DNA from: Lytechinus pictus
Taxonomy: Eukaryota > Echinodermata > Echinoidea > Temnopleuroida > Toxopneustidae
Length of the DNA stretch: 64,000 nucleotides
NCBI RefSeq assembly: GCF_037042905.1
Contig: NC_087247.1
Span: forward strand, 62,734,420 to 62,798,419
Direction of reading: 5' to 3'
Part shown: piece after piece, positions 37,901 through 43,794 of the stretch
Layout of the letters: each line of letters opens with the position of its first letter
Position numbering within the stretch: the first letter of the stretch is position 1
Notes under the pieces: generated by a model
Databases searched by the model: none
The model's input: the letters and a program-made list of their open reading frames with translations, nothing else
What the model was told of the DNA's origin: nothing
Translations under genes and position numbers: made by a program

Positions 37901-40900
37901 GATTTCCTGATCCATCTGATCAATGTATTAACATTATTTTCATCTTCATCATCACATTTCTTCTATCTATACAACTATTGTCTACCTGTTCTCTCCATTT
38001 ATTTATTTCTTCATTATTGTTATTATTCATTAATTGGTATATAAAGATTAACCAGCTGTACAAGATAAAAAAGTTTTAACAAGCAATTCACTAGTCTATA
38101 AGATGGTTTCAAGGCATAATGATAAATAACATAGCTACAGTATAAATTATTATATAAGGATTAAATCGCCAATTCATGACAGAAAAAAACTCTTTTGTTT
38201 TAGCATACTGATACACTTGCAGTTTCAGTCAACTCCAATCCTTCATTTTTTATCCTTTTTTCAGTTTCTTTTGTGTCTCTTTGTATAGTTAATCACCTCT
38301 TCCTTCCATCATATCTTCTTTGGTGCCTTTTGACAAGGCCAGCTTTATTGTTGCTCATTTGTTTTTCAATTCAGTAAACATAGGTTAAATCGAGAAGACG
38401 TGGTACCTTCTCCAACCCTCACCTCTGAGAATACTGCATCAGAACCTGACTTTGATATCATTGGTGAAGATGAGGTATCTGCTGCTAGACAAGATGAAAG
38501 AGACCTAGAGGAGAATGAGAGGAAATCCAAACCTGATGAAAATAACAGGTATGCCTCTATCTCTTTGTACAATATATTATGATTGATAGTTGAGATAGAG
38601 GGTCAAAATAGGGTCAAAATAGTTTCAAAATTATTAATCACATTTCCAGGCCAGCAGTCACATTTAAGGTCATACATGAAAAAAAAATTTGATTATTTTC
38701 AGTGTAATGATAATAATTACAACAACTATACTTGCTTGTACAGAGCCTAACCATCACTTTATCAATAATCTTCAGTTATGCAGCATAATTACTTTGCCTT
38801 TGGCAGAAGTGGTTTTATTCACTTGGCATTTTAAGGCATAAATTCTGGCTAGGTCCCCATTTACTTTATCTTTATGGAGTGCAGCACACAATGGATGAAT
38901 TTCTTGTTGAAGGAAATTAATGCAGGGGAAGGATTTAAATTCTCAACCCTCAATGATGTATGTATTGATCTAAAAAAGAAGGAGATGTTTTTGATGCCAA
39001 ATATTCAAGTGTGTAACAAATGCTACCATTTCCAGTTTTCCTCACATTATTCTGTATTTCAATTAAAAAAACAAAAATGAAAAAATCAATTCAGTGAGCA
39101 AGTATTACGTAGGTAGATAGATAGAGAAAGGAGTCATGATATAGCAACATCTGATCAGTTTAATTTCAATTCTCTTGAAAAAAAAAATTAAGGAATTAAT
39201 CTTAAAGAAGAAAATAGATTTGACCTATCAAACATGTCTTTCCATGTTATTTTTTTATAGAACTGATGGTCAATTGCTGAGTGCAGATGAGCTAGAAGGA
39301 GAAGGGTTAACTGGGGAAGAAGTAACTATAGCTGCTTATCAGAAGCATCATCTACCTGTAGCTATCAATGATGTGGGTCTCATGCTATGCTGGGAGTTTG
39401 TTTCATCCCCAAAGGTTAGCTTCATAATAATCATAATGTGAATTCTATGGGGCTGTTAAAAATAGTTTGCCCATGTTTCTACATACATGCGAACTGTGAT
39501 AGTAGTGTTTGGGTTATTCCAAAATTTTGGTTTGGTTTGGTTTTATTTACCATATGAAAATAACAACAAAAATATATTTATAAGATATAAGATTATATAT
39601 AAATATATAAACACTTAAAAATTTATGGATGGATTACTCTATTCAGAGCAATTGATATAATGGCTCTGTTCTTCCTAGAGGTCCAGTCACATAGATACAT
39701 GCTAATTGAAGATTTTATCTTTATAATAATTGATGTCAAATAGATTTATAGATTTAATAAAACAAAATTGTAAACTTTGCTGAACATGAATATTTGAATA
39801 TACACTACTCAAAAAAAGTTAAGGACCACTTTTTAAAACGTACATAAAGATTTTATACAAGGTGTTTTATTTCTGGAAATACCTCAGTACAACTGTCCTA
39901 AATGTCCTTAAACACGCTGTAATCAATTTCACGCATGGGTGGTTTCAGTTGTTGTACAATGTCTCTCGCATCACTGCACATCCTGAAAAGTGGGCCCCGA
40001 GGGGTATCAGCTACCGACATGAAGTGGTAAAAACGAATGTCTGAGTGTCTTTCAGGCAGTTCAGTAACGAGTGTGACCACCTCCTGCAGCAATAACGGCT
40101 TCACAGCGCTGTCTCATGGAGCTGATGAGGCGATTGATGTCTCTGACGTCCAGTGCATCCCATGCAGCCTCCAGAGCCACACCCAGCTGCTGCAGTCCAA
40201 GTGGATGGGCTTCGAGCTGCTCGAGACTCCTCCCCATCATGTCCCAGACGTGCTCTATCGGGTTTAAGTCCGGGGACCTCGCTGGCCACTCCATACGCTC
40301 AATCCCCTGGCCCTCAAGGAACTCGGTCACCACCCTAGCTCGGTGGGCACGGGCATTGTCATCCATGAAAATGATGTTTTGTCCCACATTTTCTGCAAAT
40401 GGCACCACTATAGGTTCAAGGACCTCATCCCTGTACCTCACTCCTGTCATTGCTCCCCCTGGGACCACGTAGAGACGAGTACGGTTGGCGTAGGTGATGC
40501 CTCCCCACACCATGACGCTGCCTCCCCCATAACGGTCATGTTCTGCAATACAGGGGTCTGCAAATCTCTCTCCTGGTCGCCTCCAGACTCTCGAACGTCC
40601 ATCATTGTGGTCAAGGGAAAATCTGCTCTCATCTGTGAACAGAACTCTACGCCATTGCTGTCTGGTCCATCTGACATGCTCCCGGGCCCAGTTGAGACGA
40701 ATTCTTCTGTGAGCAGGGGTGAGTGGGACACACTGAGCTGGCCGTCTGGCATGCATATTGGCTCTGTGAAGTCGGTTACGGATTGTTTGAGTGGAAACAA
40801 TCACTCCAGTTGCTGCAGCGAAGTCATTGTTGAGGCGGCGTGCACTGTGAAAGCGGTTGCGGAGGCTGAGATTCGTCAAGTAGCGATCATCTCTAGGGGT

Positions 40901-43794
40901 TGTCGAAACTGGTCGGCCACTGCGGGGTCTCTCGGAGTATAGCCCTGTCTCTCGGTGTCTTTGATTTGCTCTGCTAATGACACTGTGTGACACGCCCATC
41001 ATTCTGGCTACTCTTCGCTGACTGAGGCCAGCTTCCAGCATCCCTAGGGCTCTGGCTACATCTGTTTCACTTAGGTGGTGTCTTGGCATTGCTGTTGTAG
41101 GCAAGTTGTTGATTGTACAGACTAAAGACGGAAAATGCTTTGGAAGACACTTGTCTTATGGCCCACTGCAATGATGCCAGAGACATCATGAAAGAACTGC
41201 ATGTGTGAAATTGATGTCATTGTGTTTGATGGCATTCTGGACAGCTGTATCTCGGCATTGCTATTGTCAGCAAGTTGTTGATTGTAGAGACTAAAGACAG
41301 AAAATGCTTTGGAAGCCACTTTTGTACGGGCACATTGCAATGATGCAAGAGACATGAAAGAACTGCATGTGTGAAATTGATTTCATTGTGTTTGATGGCA
41401 TCCTGGACAGCTGGATAGCAATGCCAAGACACCACCTAAGTGAAACAGATGTAGCCAGAGCCCTAGGGATGCTGGAAGCTGGCCTCAGTCAGCGAAGAGT
41501 AGCCAGAATGATGGGCATGTCACACAGTGTCATTAGCAGAGCAAATCAAAGACACCGAGAGACAGGGCTATACTCCGAGAGACCCCGCAGTGGCCGACCA
41601 GTTTCGACAACCCCTAGAGATGATCGCTACTTGACGAATCTCAGCCTCCGCAACCGCTTTCACAGTGCACGCCGCCTCAACAATGACTTCGCTGCAGCAA
41701 CTGGAGTGATTGTTTCCACTCAAACAATCCGTAACCGACTTCACAGAGCCAATATGCATGCCAGACGGCCAGCTCAGTGTGTCCCACTCACCCCTGCTCA
41801 CAGAAGAATTCGTCTCAACTGGGCCCGGGAGCATGTCAGATGGACCAGACAGCAATGGCGTAGAGTTCTGTTCACAGATGAGAGCAGATTTTCCCTTGAC
41901 CACAATGATGGACGTTCGAGAGTCTGGAGGCGACCAGGAGAGAGATTTGCAGACCCCTGTATTGCAGAACATGACCGTTATGGGGGAGGCAGCGTCATGG
42001 TGTGGGGAGGCATCACCTACGCCAACCGTACTCGTCTCTACGTGGTCCCAGGGGGAGCAATGACAGGAGTGAGGTACAGGGATGAGGTCCTTGAACCTAT
42101 AGTGGTGCCATTTGCAGAAAATGTGGGACAAAACATCATTTTCATGGATGACAATGCCCGTGCCCACCGAGCTAGGGTGGTGACCGAGTTCCTTGAGGGC
42201 CAGGGGATTGAGCGTATGGAGTGGCCAGCGAGGTCCCCGGACTTAAACCCGATAGAGCACGTCTGGGACATGATGGGGAGGAGTCTCGAGCAGCTCGAAG
42301 CCCATCCACTTGGACTGCAGCAGCTGGGTGTGGCTCTGGAGGCTGCATGGGATGCACTGGACGTCAGAGACATCAATCGCCTCATCAGCTCCATGAGACA
42401 GCGCTGTGAAGCCGTTATTGCTGCAGGAGGTGGTCACACTCGTTACTGAACTGCCTGAAAGACACTCAGACATTCGTTTTTACCACTTCATGTCGGTAGC
42501 TGATACCCCTCGGGGCCCACTTTTCAGGATGTGCAGTGATGCGAGAGACATTGTGCAACAACTGAAACCACCCATGCGTGAAATTGATTACAGCGTGTTT
42601 AAGGACATTTAGGACAGTTGTACTGAGGTATTTCCAGAAATAAAACACCTTGTATAAAATCTTTATGTACGTTTTAAAAAGTGGTCCTTAACTTTTTTTG
42701 AGTAGTGTATGTAATAAAATTTTGGAAGCTTCTTAAATGTATTTACCAGGTACAGCTTATTTGAATTGTATTAGGTTTATTATCTTCTTCCTAGTTAAAT
42801 ATCATTAAGTGAAACATGAAGTACCTTATTTTATTATCTTTCAGAGTATTGGTTTCTCAGTAGTATTTCAAGACTCTTCAGATACTACCTCACCTCAAGA
42901 AGAGTTAATACCTCTTTGTAAATGTAACTCACATCAGCATGCTGTCCAGGGAGAACTCTTAGCTAGGAAACCTGGAACATATACCCTTATCTTTGATAAC
43001 AAATTTTCAAGGTAAATAACAGATCATATAATGATGATTTCTTCGTTACAAGGCAAAGGTAATTTTATGAAGGTGGATGCTGGAGCCATTTTTGTTCTTA
43101 TGATAACTAAAGTTTGATGATAAAGAACACTTTGATGGATCAACTTCAAATTTGGGTCAAGTATAGTGGGGATTAAATATTGGAGTCATGAATTAAAAGG
43201 TCAGAAAGGTCACTTCAAAAAGCTTTTTACAGTCATATTTGATCACAGTTCAGGAATTAACTTTAAACTGTGCCCATGTAATGAATTTAGAAGTGATAAT
43301 GATCTGATGAGATTTACAGGTTTTAAAGACAAATGCCAAAGATGAAAAAAATGTAATCCATGGTTTGACAAATTTGTGAATAACCGTGTTTTAGATTTTG
43401 AGATCATGGGTTCAAGGTCAAAAGCCAGAGGTCATTATATATAAATGACTTGTCTTATGATGAAAAAGCACTGATTTTTAACAAATCTATGTTCCTGCAT
43501 GCACCTGGAAGTGAGTTATCAGATAACATTGTAATTTAAAAAAAAATTATATTTGATTTATTACAATAACGTGATGTTAATACGGTTGAAAATTCACCTT
43601 GATTTTTAAAATACACCTTGATTTTTAAAATACCATATTAGTTTGAGATTACATGCAAATTCTTTTCATATATACTTCATAATTAAAAGTTTGAATTATG
43701 TTATACCCCTCTTTGTATCTTCTATATGTGCAGGTTTACAAGCAAAACAGTGAAGTACAGTCTGACTATCAAAAGGCCTGAAGCAGCATACTGA
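8690..43794 (+). CDS. FYCO1: FYVE and coiled-coil domain protein 1 (FYCO1), 21 coding exons
   Basis: FYCO1 is an adaptor that binds LC3, PI3P and Rab7 on autophagosomes and late endosomes and couples them to kinesin for plus-end transport. The joined exons total 4818 nt (1605 residues and stop; 1593 without the 36-nt cassette), against about 1478 in human. Order: RUN domain (residues ~15-190), long coiled coil (~205-1260), FYVE finger (~1262-1340), acidic linker with LIR motif FDII (~1447-1450), GOLD domain (~1480-1605). Diagnostic stretches include [52 protein letters not shown] and [14 protein letters not shown]. All GT/AG boundaries keep phase from the ATG at 8690 to the TGA at 43792. Upstream non-coding exon(s) are likely, because an acceptor-like AG sits at 8641-8642. 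Convergent with the CNC gene downstream. Confidence 0.95.
8733..10390. other. FYCO1 intron 1
   Basis: AT-rich, non-coding. Besides the foldback element at 9127-9420 I see no gene or clear repeat. Confidence 0.6.
9127..9420. repeat. MITE with 23-bp perfect terminal inverted repeats
   Basis: The left end TTTTAGATGGGTCAGCAGCC extends as a perfect inverse of the right end for 23 bp, then continues after one indel. Inside, a second inverted pair carries ATTGG and CCAAT (near 9200 and 9335), so the whole 294 bp could fold on itself. The flanking duplication is unclear. Confidence 0.75.
10391..10510 (+). CDS. FYCO1: FYCO1 coding exon 2 (RUN domain start)
   Basis: Encodes [14 protein letters not shown] and [20 protein letters not shown]. 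The TDDS-x-x-LHK-x-x-x-KLEYxLQ pattern is the hallmark opening of the FYCO1 RUN domain. Poly-T acceptor, donor GTAAGT, phase 1 to 1. Confidence 0.93.
11170..11282 (+). CDS. FYCO1: FYCO1 coding exon 3 (RUN domain)
   Basis: Encodes a RUN-domain block containing [13 protein letters not shown] and [14 protein letters not shown], closely matching vertebrate FYCO1 at KKDYWDYF and NDGIRFVKS. Phase 1 to 0, donor GTAAGT. Confidence 0.93.
11425..11535 (-). repeat. SINE 3'-half fragment
   Basis: Shares TTTACCCAG, ATTATTATTCCC and CTTTAGCTTGGCTACCTT blocks with the segment at 45545-45690. It corresponds in reverse to the tail half of the tRNA-derived SINE at 26741-27028. The tRNA-like head is missing. 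Confidence 0.45.
12771..13885 (+). repeat. DR1-rich tandem-repeat element, copy 1
   Basis: It starts TGTCTCGCCTGCATAGCAGA, a hairpin of GTCTCGC and GCGAGAC, followed by a CGGCGGCGG-rich block. It ends with ATGCAGGCGAGAC and GGCGTTCCACTTGTT. The 13-bp GTCTCGCCTGCAT at the start is repeated inverted near the end. Between them lie about six diverged units of roughly 160 bp, each with TTTATGGATCTAGTTCAT, a TCAGGTCACATGACC block and AGGTCAAAGGTCA. Probably a non-autonomous transposable element. Copy 3 shares its last 200 bp almost identically. Confidence 0.8.
14128..15081 (+). repeat. DR1-rich tandem-repeat element, copy 2
   Basis: Same head (TGTCTCACCTGCATAGCAGA) and tail (GTGATGCAGGTGAGAC then CATTCCACTTGTTT), with about five internal units. 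More diverged than copies 1 and 3: the head and tail CpGs have become CA/TG, as expected of older methylated repeats. Confidence 0.8.
15190..15300 (-). repeat. tRNA-derived SINE remnant
   Basis: On the minus strand GAGTGGATAAGTCTCCAGAC resembles a tRNA A-box arm and GGGTTTGAATCC a B box, spaced as in a tRNA head. Only the head is preserved. Confidence 0.5.
15453..15559 (+). CDS. FYCO1: FYCO1 coding exon 4 (RUN domain)
   Basis: Encodes [20 protein letters not shown] and [15 protein letters not shown], the most conserved RUN-domain block of FYCO1 ([20 protein letters not shown] in human). Phase 0 to 2, donor GTAATT. Confidence 0.96.
15560..16048. other. FYCO1 intron 4
   Basis: AT-rich; nothing recognised. 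Confidence 0.6.
16049..16277 (+). CDS. FYCO1: FYCO1 coding exon 5 (end of RUN domain)
   Basis: Encodes [39 protein letters not shown] and a Ser-rich [16 protein letters not shown] tail. In human the aligned region is [18 protein letters not shown] and WKPPSRSSSMSSL. Phase 2 to 0, donor GTAAAA. Confidence 0.95.
16278..18161. other. FYCO1 intron 5
   Basis: Holds a SINE with an AAT microsatellite tail (16939-17266). Otherwise AT-rich without recognisable features. Confidence 0.6.
16939..17266 (-). repeat. tRNA-derived SINE with AAT tail
   Basis: Minus-strand copy of the family at 26741-27028: TGTGGCCCAGTGGATTAGTC at the head, a decayed B-box region, then CAAGCCATGGCATAATTTCC and the GGGTACCGGCAGGAAG block. 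It ends in a pure (AAT)n tract at 16939-16975, which is the SINE tail rather than an independent microsatellite. Confidence 0.7.
18162..18389 (+). CDS. FYCO1: FYCO1 coding exon 6 (start of coiled coil)
   Basis: Encodes [20 protein letters not shown] then heptad-like [20 protein letters not shown] and further Glu/Leu/Arg-rich helix. Phase 0 to 0. It marks the switch from the linker after RUN to the coiled coil. Confidence 0.88.
18390..19942. other. FYCO1 intron 6
   Basis: Contains a purine/pyrimidine-biased stretch near 18515-18570 and a foldback element at 19245-19570; no gene. Confidence 0.6.
19245..19570. repeat. MITE-like foldback
   Basis: The left end (TACATGTAGAAGGGGTCCTA near 19246-19265, continuing AAGCTTTGCA) is mirrored at the right end, whose inverse reads GGTAGGGGTCCTAAAGCTCT. 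The interior is non-coding. Confidence 0.6.
19943..21862 (+). CDS. FYCO1: FYCO1 coding exon 7 (giant coiled-coil exon)
   Basis: A 1920-nt exon, exactly 640 codons, phase 0 to 0, between TTTGTCTCATAG and GTGAGA. The protein is Glu/Lys/Leu/Gln-rich and lacks Pro over nearly its whole length, as expected for a continuous coiled coil. One very large central exon encoding the coiled coil is also how vertebrate FYCO1 is built. The minus-strand frames opposite it are shadows of this composition. Confidence 0.95.
21863..22346. other. FYCO1 intron 7
   Basis: AT-rich, nothing recognised. Confidence 0.6.
22347..22557 (+). CDS. FYCO1: FYCO1 coding exon 8 (coiled coil)
   Basis: Encodes [20 protein letters not shown] and onward to ENKAVR, phase 0 to 1, donor GTATGT. 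The acceptor is uncertain: AAG at 22344-22346 is preferred, but GAG at 22353-22355 would also keep phase and remove three residues. Confidence 0.82.
22558..23282. other. FYCO1 intron 8
   Basis: A C-homopolymer follows the donor (about 22573-22587); otherwise nothing recognised. Confidence 0.55.
23283..23653 (+). CDS. FYCO1: FYCO1 coding exon 9 (coiled coil)
   Basis: Encodes [20 protein letters not shown] through [20 protein letters not shown]. The last block aligns with human NTLKFQLSAEIMDYQSRLK, a conserved coiled-coil landmark. Phase 1 to 0, donor GTAATT. Confidence 0.93.
23995..25005 (+). repeat. DR1-rich tandem-repeat element, copy 3
   Basis: Same head, about five internal units and tail as copy 1. 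The last ~200 bp differ from copy 1 at only a few positions, so the two are recent relatives or have been converted. It contains several AGGTCAAAGGTCA and ACATGACCATGGTCA blocks. Confidence 0.8.
25079..25735. repeat. Inverted-repeat element with GGGGTCAAATTGACCCC ends
   Basis: The left end GGTGGGGGGTCAGTTTGACC and the right end, which carries GGTCAAATTGACCCCCCCC, are themselves palindromic and mirror each other. The interior is AT-rich and non-coding, about 650 bp. Probably a DNA-transposon derivative. Confidence 0.5.
26193..26333 (+). CDS. FYCO1: FYCO1 coding exon 10 (coiled coil)
   Basis: Encodes [20 protein letters not shown] through DKINFQKK, 47 codons, phase 0 to 0, donor GTAAGA. Confidence 0.88.
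26741..27028 (+). repeat. tRNA-derived SINE, best copy in the window
   Basis: The head folds like a tRNA: GTGGCCCAGTGGATAAGTC (A box) and GGTTCGAATCC (B box, 26791-26801), the internal RNA polymerase III promoter elements. A unique body follows, then an ATT-rich tail. Fragments of the family occur at 11425, 15190, 16939, 36415, 38825 and 45545. Confidence 0.8.
27776..27930. repeat. Short hAT-like MITE
   Basis: Left end CAGGGGCCCATCTTGCAAAG; inverse of the right end CAGCAGGGCCATGTCTTACA. Both carry the CAGGG-type start and the arms pair with a few gaps around a 100-bp AT-rich middle. Confidence 0.55.
28424..28495 (+). CDS. FYCO1: FYCO1 coding exon 11 (coiled coil)
   Basis: A 72-nt exon encoding [20 protein letters not shown] then SVEE, phase 0 to 0, donor GTAATT. 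It is supported by phase and heptad-like composition. Confidence 0.75.
29300..30915. repeat. Large inverted repeat with nine X-box-like palindromes
   Basis: About 490 bp at the left (29300-29790) is the diverged inverse of 30435-30915, from TAGAGCGGATAAGC to GCTTATCCGCTCTA (left TAGAGCGGATAAGC near 29308; right ends CGGCTTATCCGCTCTA). The middle contains two diverged direct copies of a 240-bp segment (29820-30060 and 30220-30450). GTTGCCATGGCAAC or one-base variants recur nine times, at 29443, 29606, 29757, 29824, 30068, 30220, 30456, 30607 and 30770. It looks like a composite foldback transposon. Confidence 0.8.
30940..31250. repeat. Diverged direct repeat with GGTCAAAGTCA motifs
   Basis: Two units of about 160-180 bp share ATGATCTGATTAGATTTT, a GAGGTCAAAGTCACAGAGGT type block and GTCATTATATAC. 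A related pair lies at about 43110-43460 in FYCO1 intron 20. Confidence 0.45.
31706..32571 (+). repeat. DR1-rich tandem-repeat element, copy 4
   Basis: Head TTGTCTCGCCTGCATAGCAG with the CGGCGGCGG block and tail ATGCAGGCGAGAC then GGCGTTCCACTTGTT, with about four internal units. More diverged inside than copy 1. Confidence 0.78.
32644..32691 (+). CDS. FYCO1: FYCO1 coding exon 12 (small coiled-coil exon)
   Basis: A 48-nt exon encoding [16 protein letters not shown], phase 0 to 0, donor GTATGT. Because it is symmetric it could be skipped without frame loss. Confidence 0.7.
32692..35351. other. FYCO1 intron 12
   Basis: Dominated by a decayed minus-strand coding copy (33024-34761). The remainder is AT-rich. 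Confidence 0.55.
33024..34761 (-). pseudogene. Decayed copy of a long uncharacterised protein
   Basis: Successive minus-strand frames (34761-34579, 34558-34313, 34206-33973, 33966-33682, 33489-33229, 33365-33024) are coding-like in composition but broken by frameshifts and stops. Stretches such as [37 protein letters not shown] and [17 protein letters not shown] look conserved. I vaguely associate them with multi-copy uncharacterised proteins of cnidarians and echinoderms but cannot name the family. It lies antisense inside an intron, so it is an insertion. Confidence 0.45.
35352..35470 (+). CDS. FYCO1: FYCO1 coding exon 13 (coiled coil)
   Basis: Encodes [20 protein letters not shown] and onward to KQLVKLIK, phase 0 to 2, donor GTATGT. 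It aligns with the ERLIELLRDKDALW region of vertebrate FYCO1. Confidence 0.9.
35787..35874 (+). CDS. FYCO1: FYCO1 coding exon 14 (coiled-coil end, FYVE WxxD)
   Basis: Encodes [20 protein letters not shown] then [13 protein letters not shown] (35857-35868) is the WxxD motif that opens FYVE domains; human has SAEERWLGD here. Phase 2 to 0. Confidence 0.95.
35875..36621. other. FYCO1 intron 14
   Basis: Contains a SINE remnant (36415-36567); otherwise nothing recognised. Confidence 0.55.
36415..36567 (-). repeat. SINE remnant
   Basis: The minus strand reads CGTGGCCCAGTGGATTAGTC at the head, and the body contains the CACCTGGG and TGCAGCACAATG blocks in inverse order, as in the family member at 26741. 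Confidence 0.6.
36622..36657 (+). CDS. FYCO1: FYCO1 coding exon 15, probable 36-nt cassette
   Basis: Encodes [12 protein letters not shown] between a strong pyrimidine-rich acceptor (TTTTTTCCTCCTC...CTAG) and donor GTAAGA. It is phase 0 to 0 and only 87 nt before the next exon. Inclusion places 12 residues between the FYVE WxxD motif and the first zinc-binding Cys pair. Skipping restores the usual nine-residue step from W to C. It is therefore likely alternative, and transcript data could show it is not used at all. Confidence 0.55.
36745..36869 (+). CDS. FYCO1: FYCO1 coding exon 16 (FYVE core)
   Basis: Encodes [15 protein letters not shown], the RKHHCRLCG basic PI3P-binding motif and IFCAKC, giving zinc ligands in the order C-x2-C, C-x2-C, C-x2-C. 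Phase 0 to 2, donor GTAAGA. Confidence 0.97.
37487..37777 (+). CDS. FYCO1: FYCO1 coding exon 17 (end of FYVE, acidic linker)
   Basis: Opens [11 protein letters not shown], which supplies the RVC motif and the last Cys pair of the FYVE finger. It continues as an Asp/Ser-rich disordered linker ([22 protein letters not shown]). Phase 2 to 2, donor GTGAGT. Confidence 0.95.
37778..38374. other. FYCO1 intron 17
   Basis: AT-rich; nothing recognised. Confidence 0.55.
38375..38548 (+). CDS. FYCO1: FYCO1 coding exon 18 (LC3-interacting region)
   Basis: Encodes a disordered acidic segment containing [17 protein letters not shown] (38451-38462) with acidic flanks matches the LC3-interacting motif of vertebrate FYCO1 (AVFDIITDEEL) in the same place between FYVE and GOLD. 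Phase 2 to 2. Confidence 0.93.
38549..39260. other. FYCO1 intron 18
   Basis: Contains a decayed SINE (38825-38965). The rest is A-rich and unremarkable. Confidence 0.55.
38825..38965 (-). repeat. SINE remnant
   Basis: Shares GTGCAGCACACAATGGATGA and CTTGTTGAAGGAAATTA with the copy at 16939-17266. The tRNA-like head is nearly erased. Confidence 0.45.
39261..39414 (+). CDS. FYCO1: FYCO1 coding exon 19 (GOLD domain start)
   Basis: Encodes [20 protein letters not shown] and [17 protein letters not shown]. The GLxxxWxFxSxPK pattern is the first half of the GOLD domain (human GLTISWVFSSDPK). Phase 2 to 0, donor GTTAGC. Confidence 0.94.
40061..41089 (-). CDS. Tc1-like transposase, left copy
   Basis: A complete transposase of about 342 residues starting [15 protein letters not shown]; an upstream ATG would add five. 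The N-terminal helix-turn-helix pair ([20 protein letters not shown]) and [11 protein letters not shown] linker bind the ends. The catalytic triad is [19 protein letters not shown] and [11 protein letters not shown] with 34 residues between the last Asp and Glu, giving DD34E. The frame is uninterrupted, so it may be recently active. It differs from the right copy by Val for Met in MMGVSH. Confidence 0.92.
   Translation of the reverse strand: MPRHHLSETDVARALGMLEAGLSQRRVARMMGVSHSVISRANQRHRETGLYSERPRSGRPVSTTPRDDRYLTNLSLRNRFHSARRLNNDFAAATGVIVSTQTIRNRLHRANMHARRPAQCVPLTPAHRRIRLNWAREHVRWTRQQWRRVLFTDESRFSLDHNDGRSRVWRRPGERFADPCIAEHDRYGGGSVMVWGGITYANRTRLYVVPGGAMTGVRYRDEVLEPIVVPFAENVGQNIIFMDDNARAHRARVVTEFLEGQGIERMEWPARSPDLNPIEHVWDMMGRSLEQLEAHPLGLQQLGVALEAAWDALDVRDINRLISSMRQRCEAVIAAGGGHTRY
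41094..41416. repeat. Spacer of two ~165-bp direct repeats
   Basis: Units at about 41086-41254 and 41255-41416 share AAGTTGTTGATTGTA, ACTAAAGAC and AAAATGCTTTGGAAG, then AAAGAACTGCATGTGTGAAA. They are diverged from each other, unlike the flanking arms. Their second halves also resemble the element's 3' subterminal region (42535-42615). Confidence 0.7.
41421..42449 (+). CDS. Tc1-like transposase, right copy
   Basis: Mirror copy of the left transposase, with the same DD34E residues and C terminus GGGHTRY. The start [10 protein letters not shown] at 41421 matches the other copy. An in-frame ATG at 41367 would add 18 residues from the spacer, which I consider unlikely to be native. The reading direction is the same as the host gene. 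Confidence 0.92.
   Translation: MPRHHLSETDVARALGMLEAGLSQRRVARMMGMSHSVISRANQRHRETGLYSERPRSGRPVSTTPRDDRYLTNLSLRNRFHSARRLNNDFAAATGVIVSTQTIRNRLHRANMHARRPAQCVPLTPAHRRIRLNWAREHVRWTRQQWRRVLFTDESRFSLDHNDGRSRVWRRPGERFADPCIAEHDRYGGGSVMVWGGITYANRTRLYVVPGGAMTGVRYRDEVLEPIVVPFAENVGQNIIFMDDNARAHRARVVTEFLEGQGIERMEWPARSPDLNPIEHVWDMMGRSLEQLEAHPLGLQQLGVALEAAWDALDVRDINRLISSMRQRCEAVIAAGGGHTRY
42845..43011 (+). CDS. FYCO1: FYCO1 coding exon 20 (GOLD domain)
   Basis: Encodes [33 protein letters not shown] and [14 protein letters not shown], matching human SISFSVVFQEAEDT, LIPTTRCNSHKENIQGQL and PGIYMLIFDNTFSR. Phase 0 to 2, donor GTAAAT. Confidence 0.97.
43012..43733. other. FYCO1 intron 20
   Basis: Contains a diverged repeat related to 30940-31250 (about 43110-43460; ATAATGATCTGATGAGATTT and GGTCAAAAGCCAGAGGTCAT). 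No gene. Confidence 0.5.
43734..43794 (+). CDS. FYCO1: FYCO1 coding exon 21 (C terminus and stop)
   Basis: Encodes [19 protein letters not shown] then TGA (43792-43794). It completes the GOLD domain; human has FVSKKVFYHLTVDRP. The acceptor is TGTGCAG. Confidence 0.95.

Larger units (their letters stand above)
39803..42707. mobile_element. Tc1-like composite, two inverted transposase copies
   Basis: A 2905-bp palindrome. The outer ends are CACTACTCAAAAAAAGTTAA and its inverse, each next to TA (39801-39802 and 42708-42709), the target duplication used by Tc1/mariner elements. Arms 39803-41093 and 41417-42707 are both 1291 bp and differ at about two visible positions. Each carries a complete transposase pointing outward from the 323-bp spacer. 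No terminal repeat is seen at the inner ends, so both outer ends are the 3' end of the parental element. It could have moved as one unit with kilobase-long inverted repeats, or be an assembly artefact. Confidence 0.85.
39415..42844. other. FYCO1 intron 19
   Basis: Nearly filled by the palindromic Tc1-like composite at 39803-42707; the short flanks are AT-rich. Confidence 0.7.

Noticed and set aside
40343..42167. Long frames (117-199 codons) antisense to the transposase genes
   Set aside because: They appear symmetrically in both arms because the arms are mirror copies; no domain is recognisable and the transposase frames explain the lack of stops.
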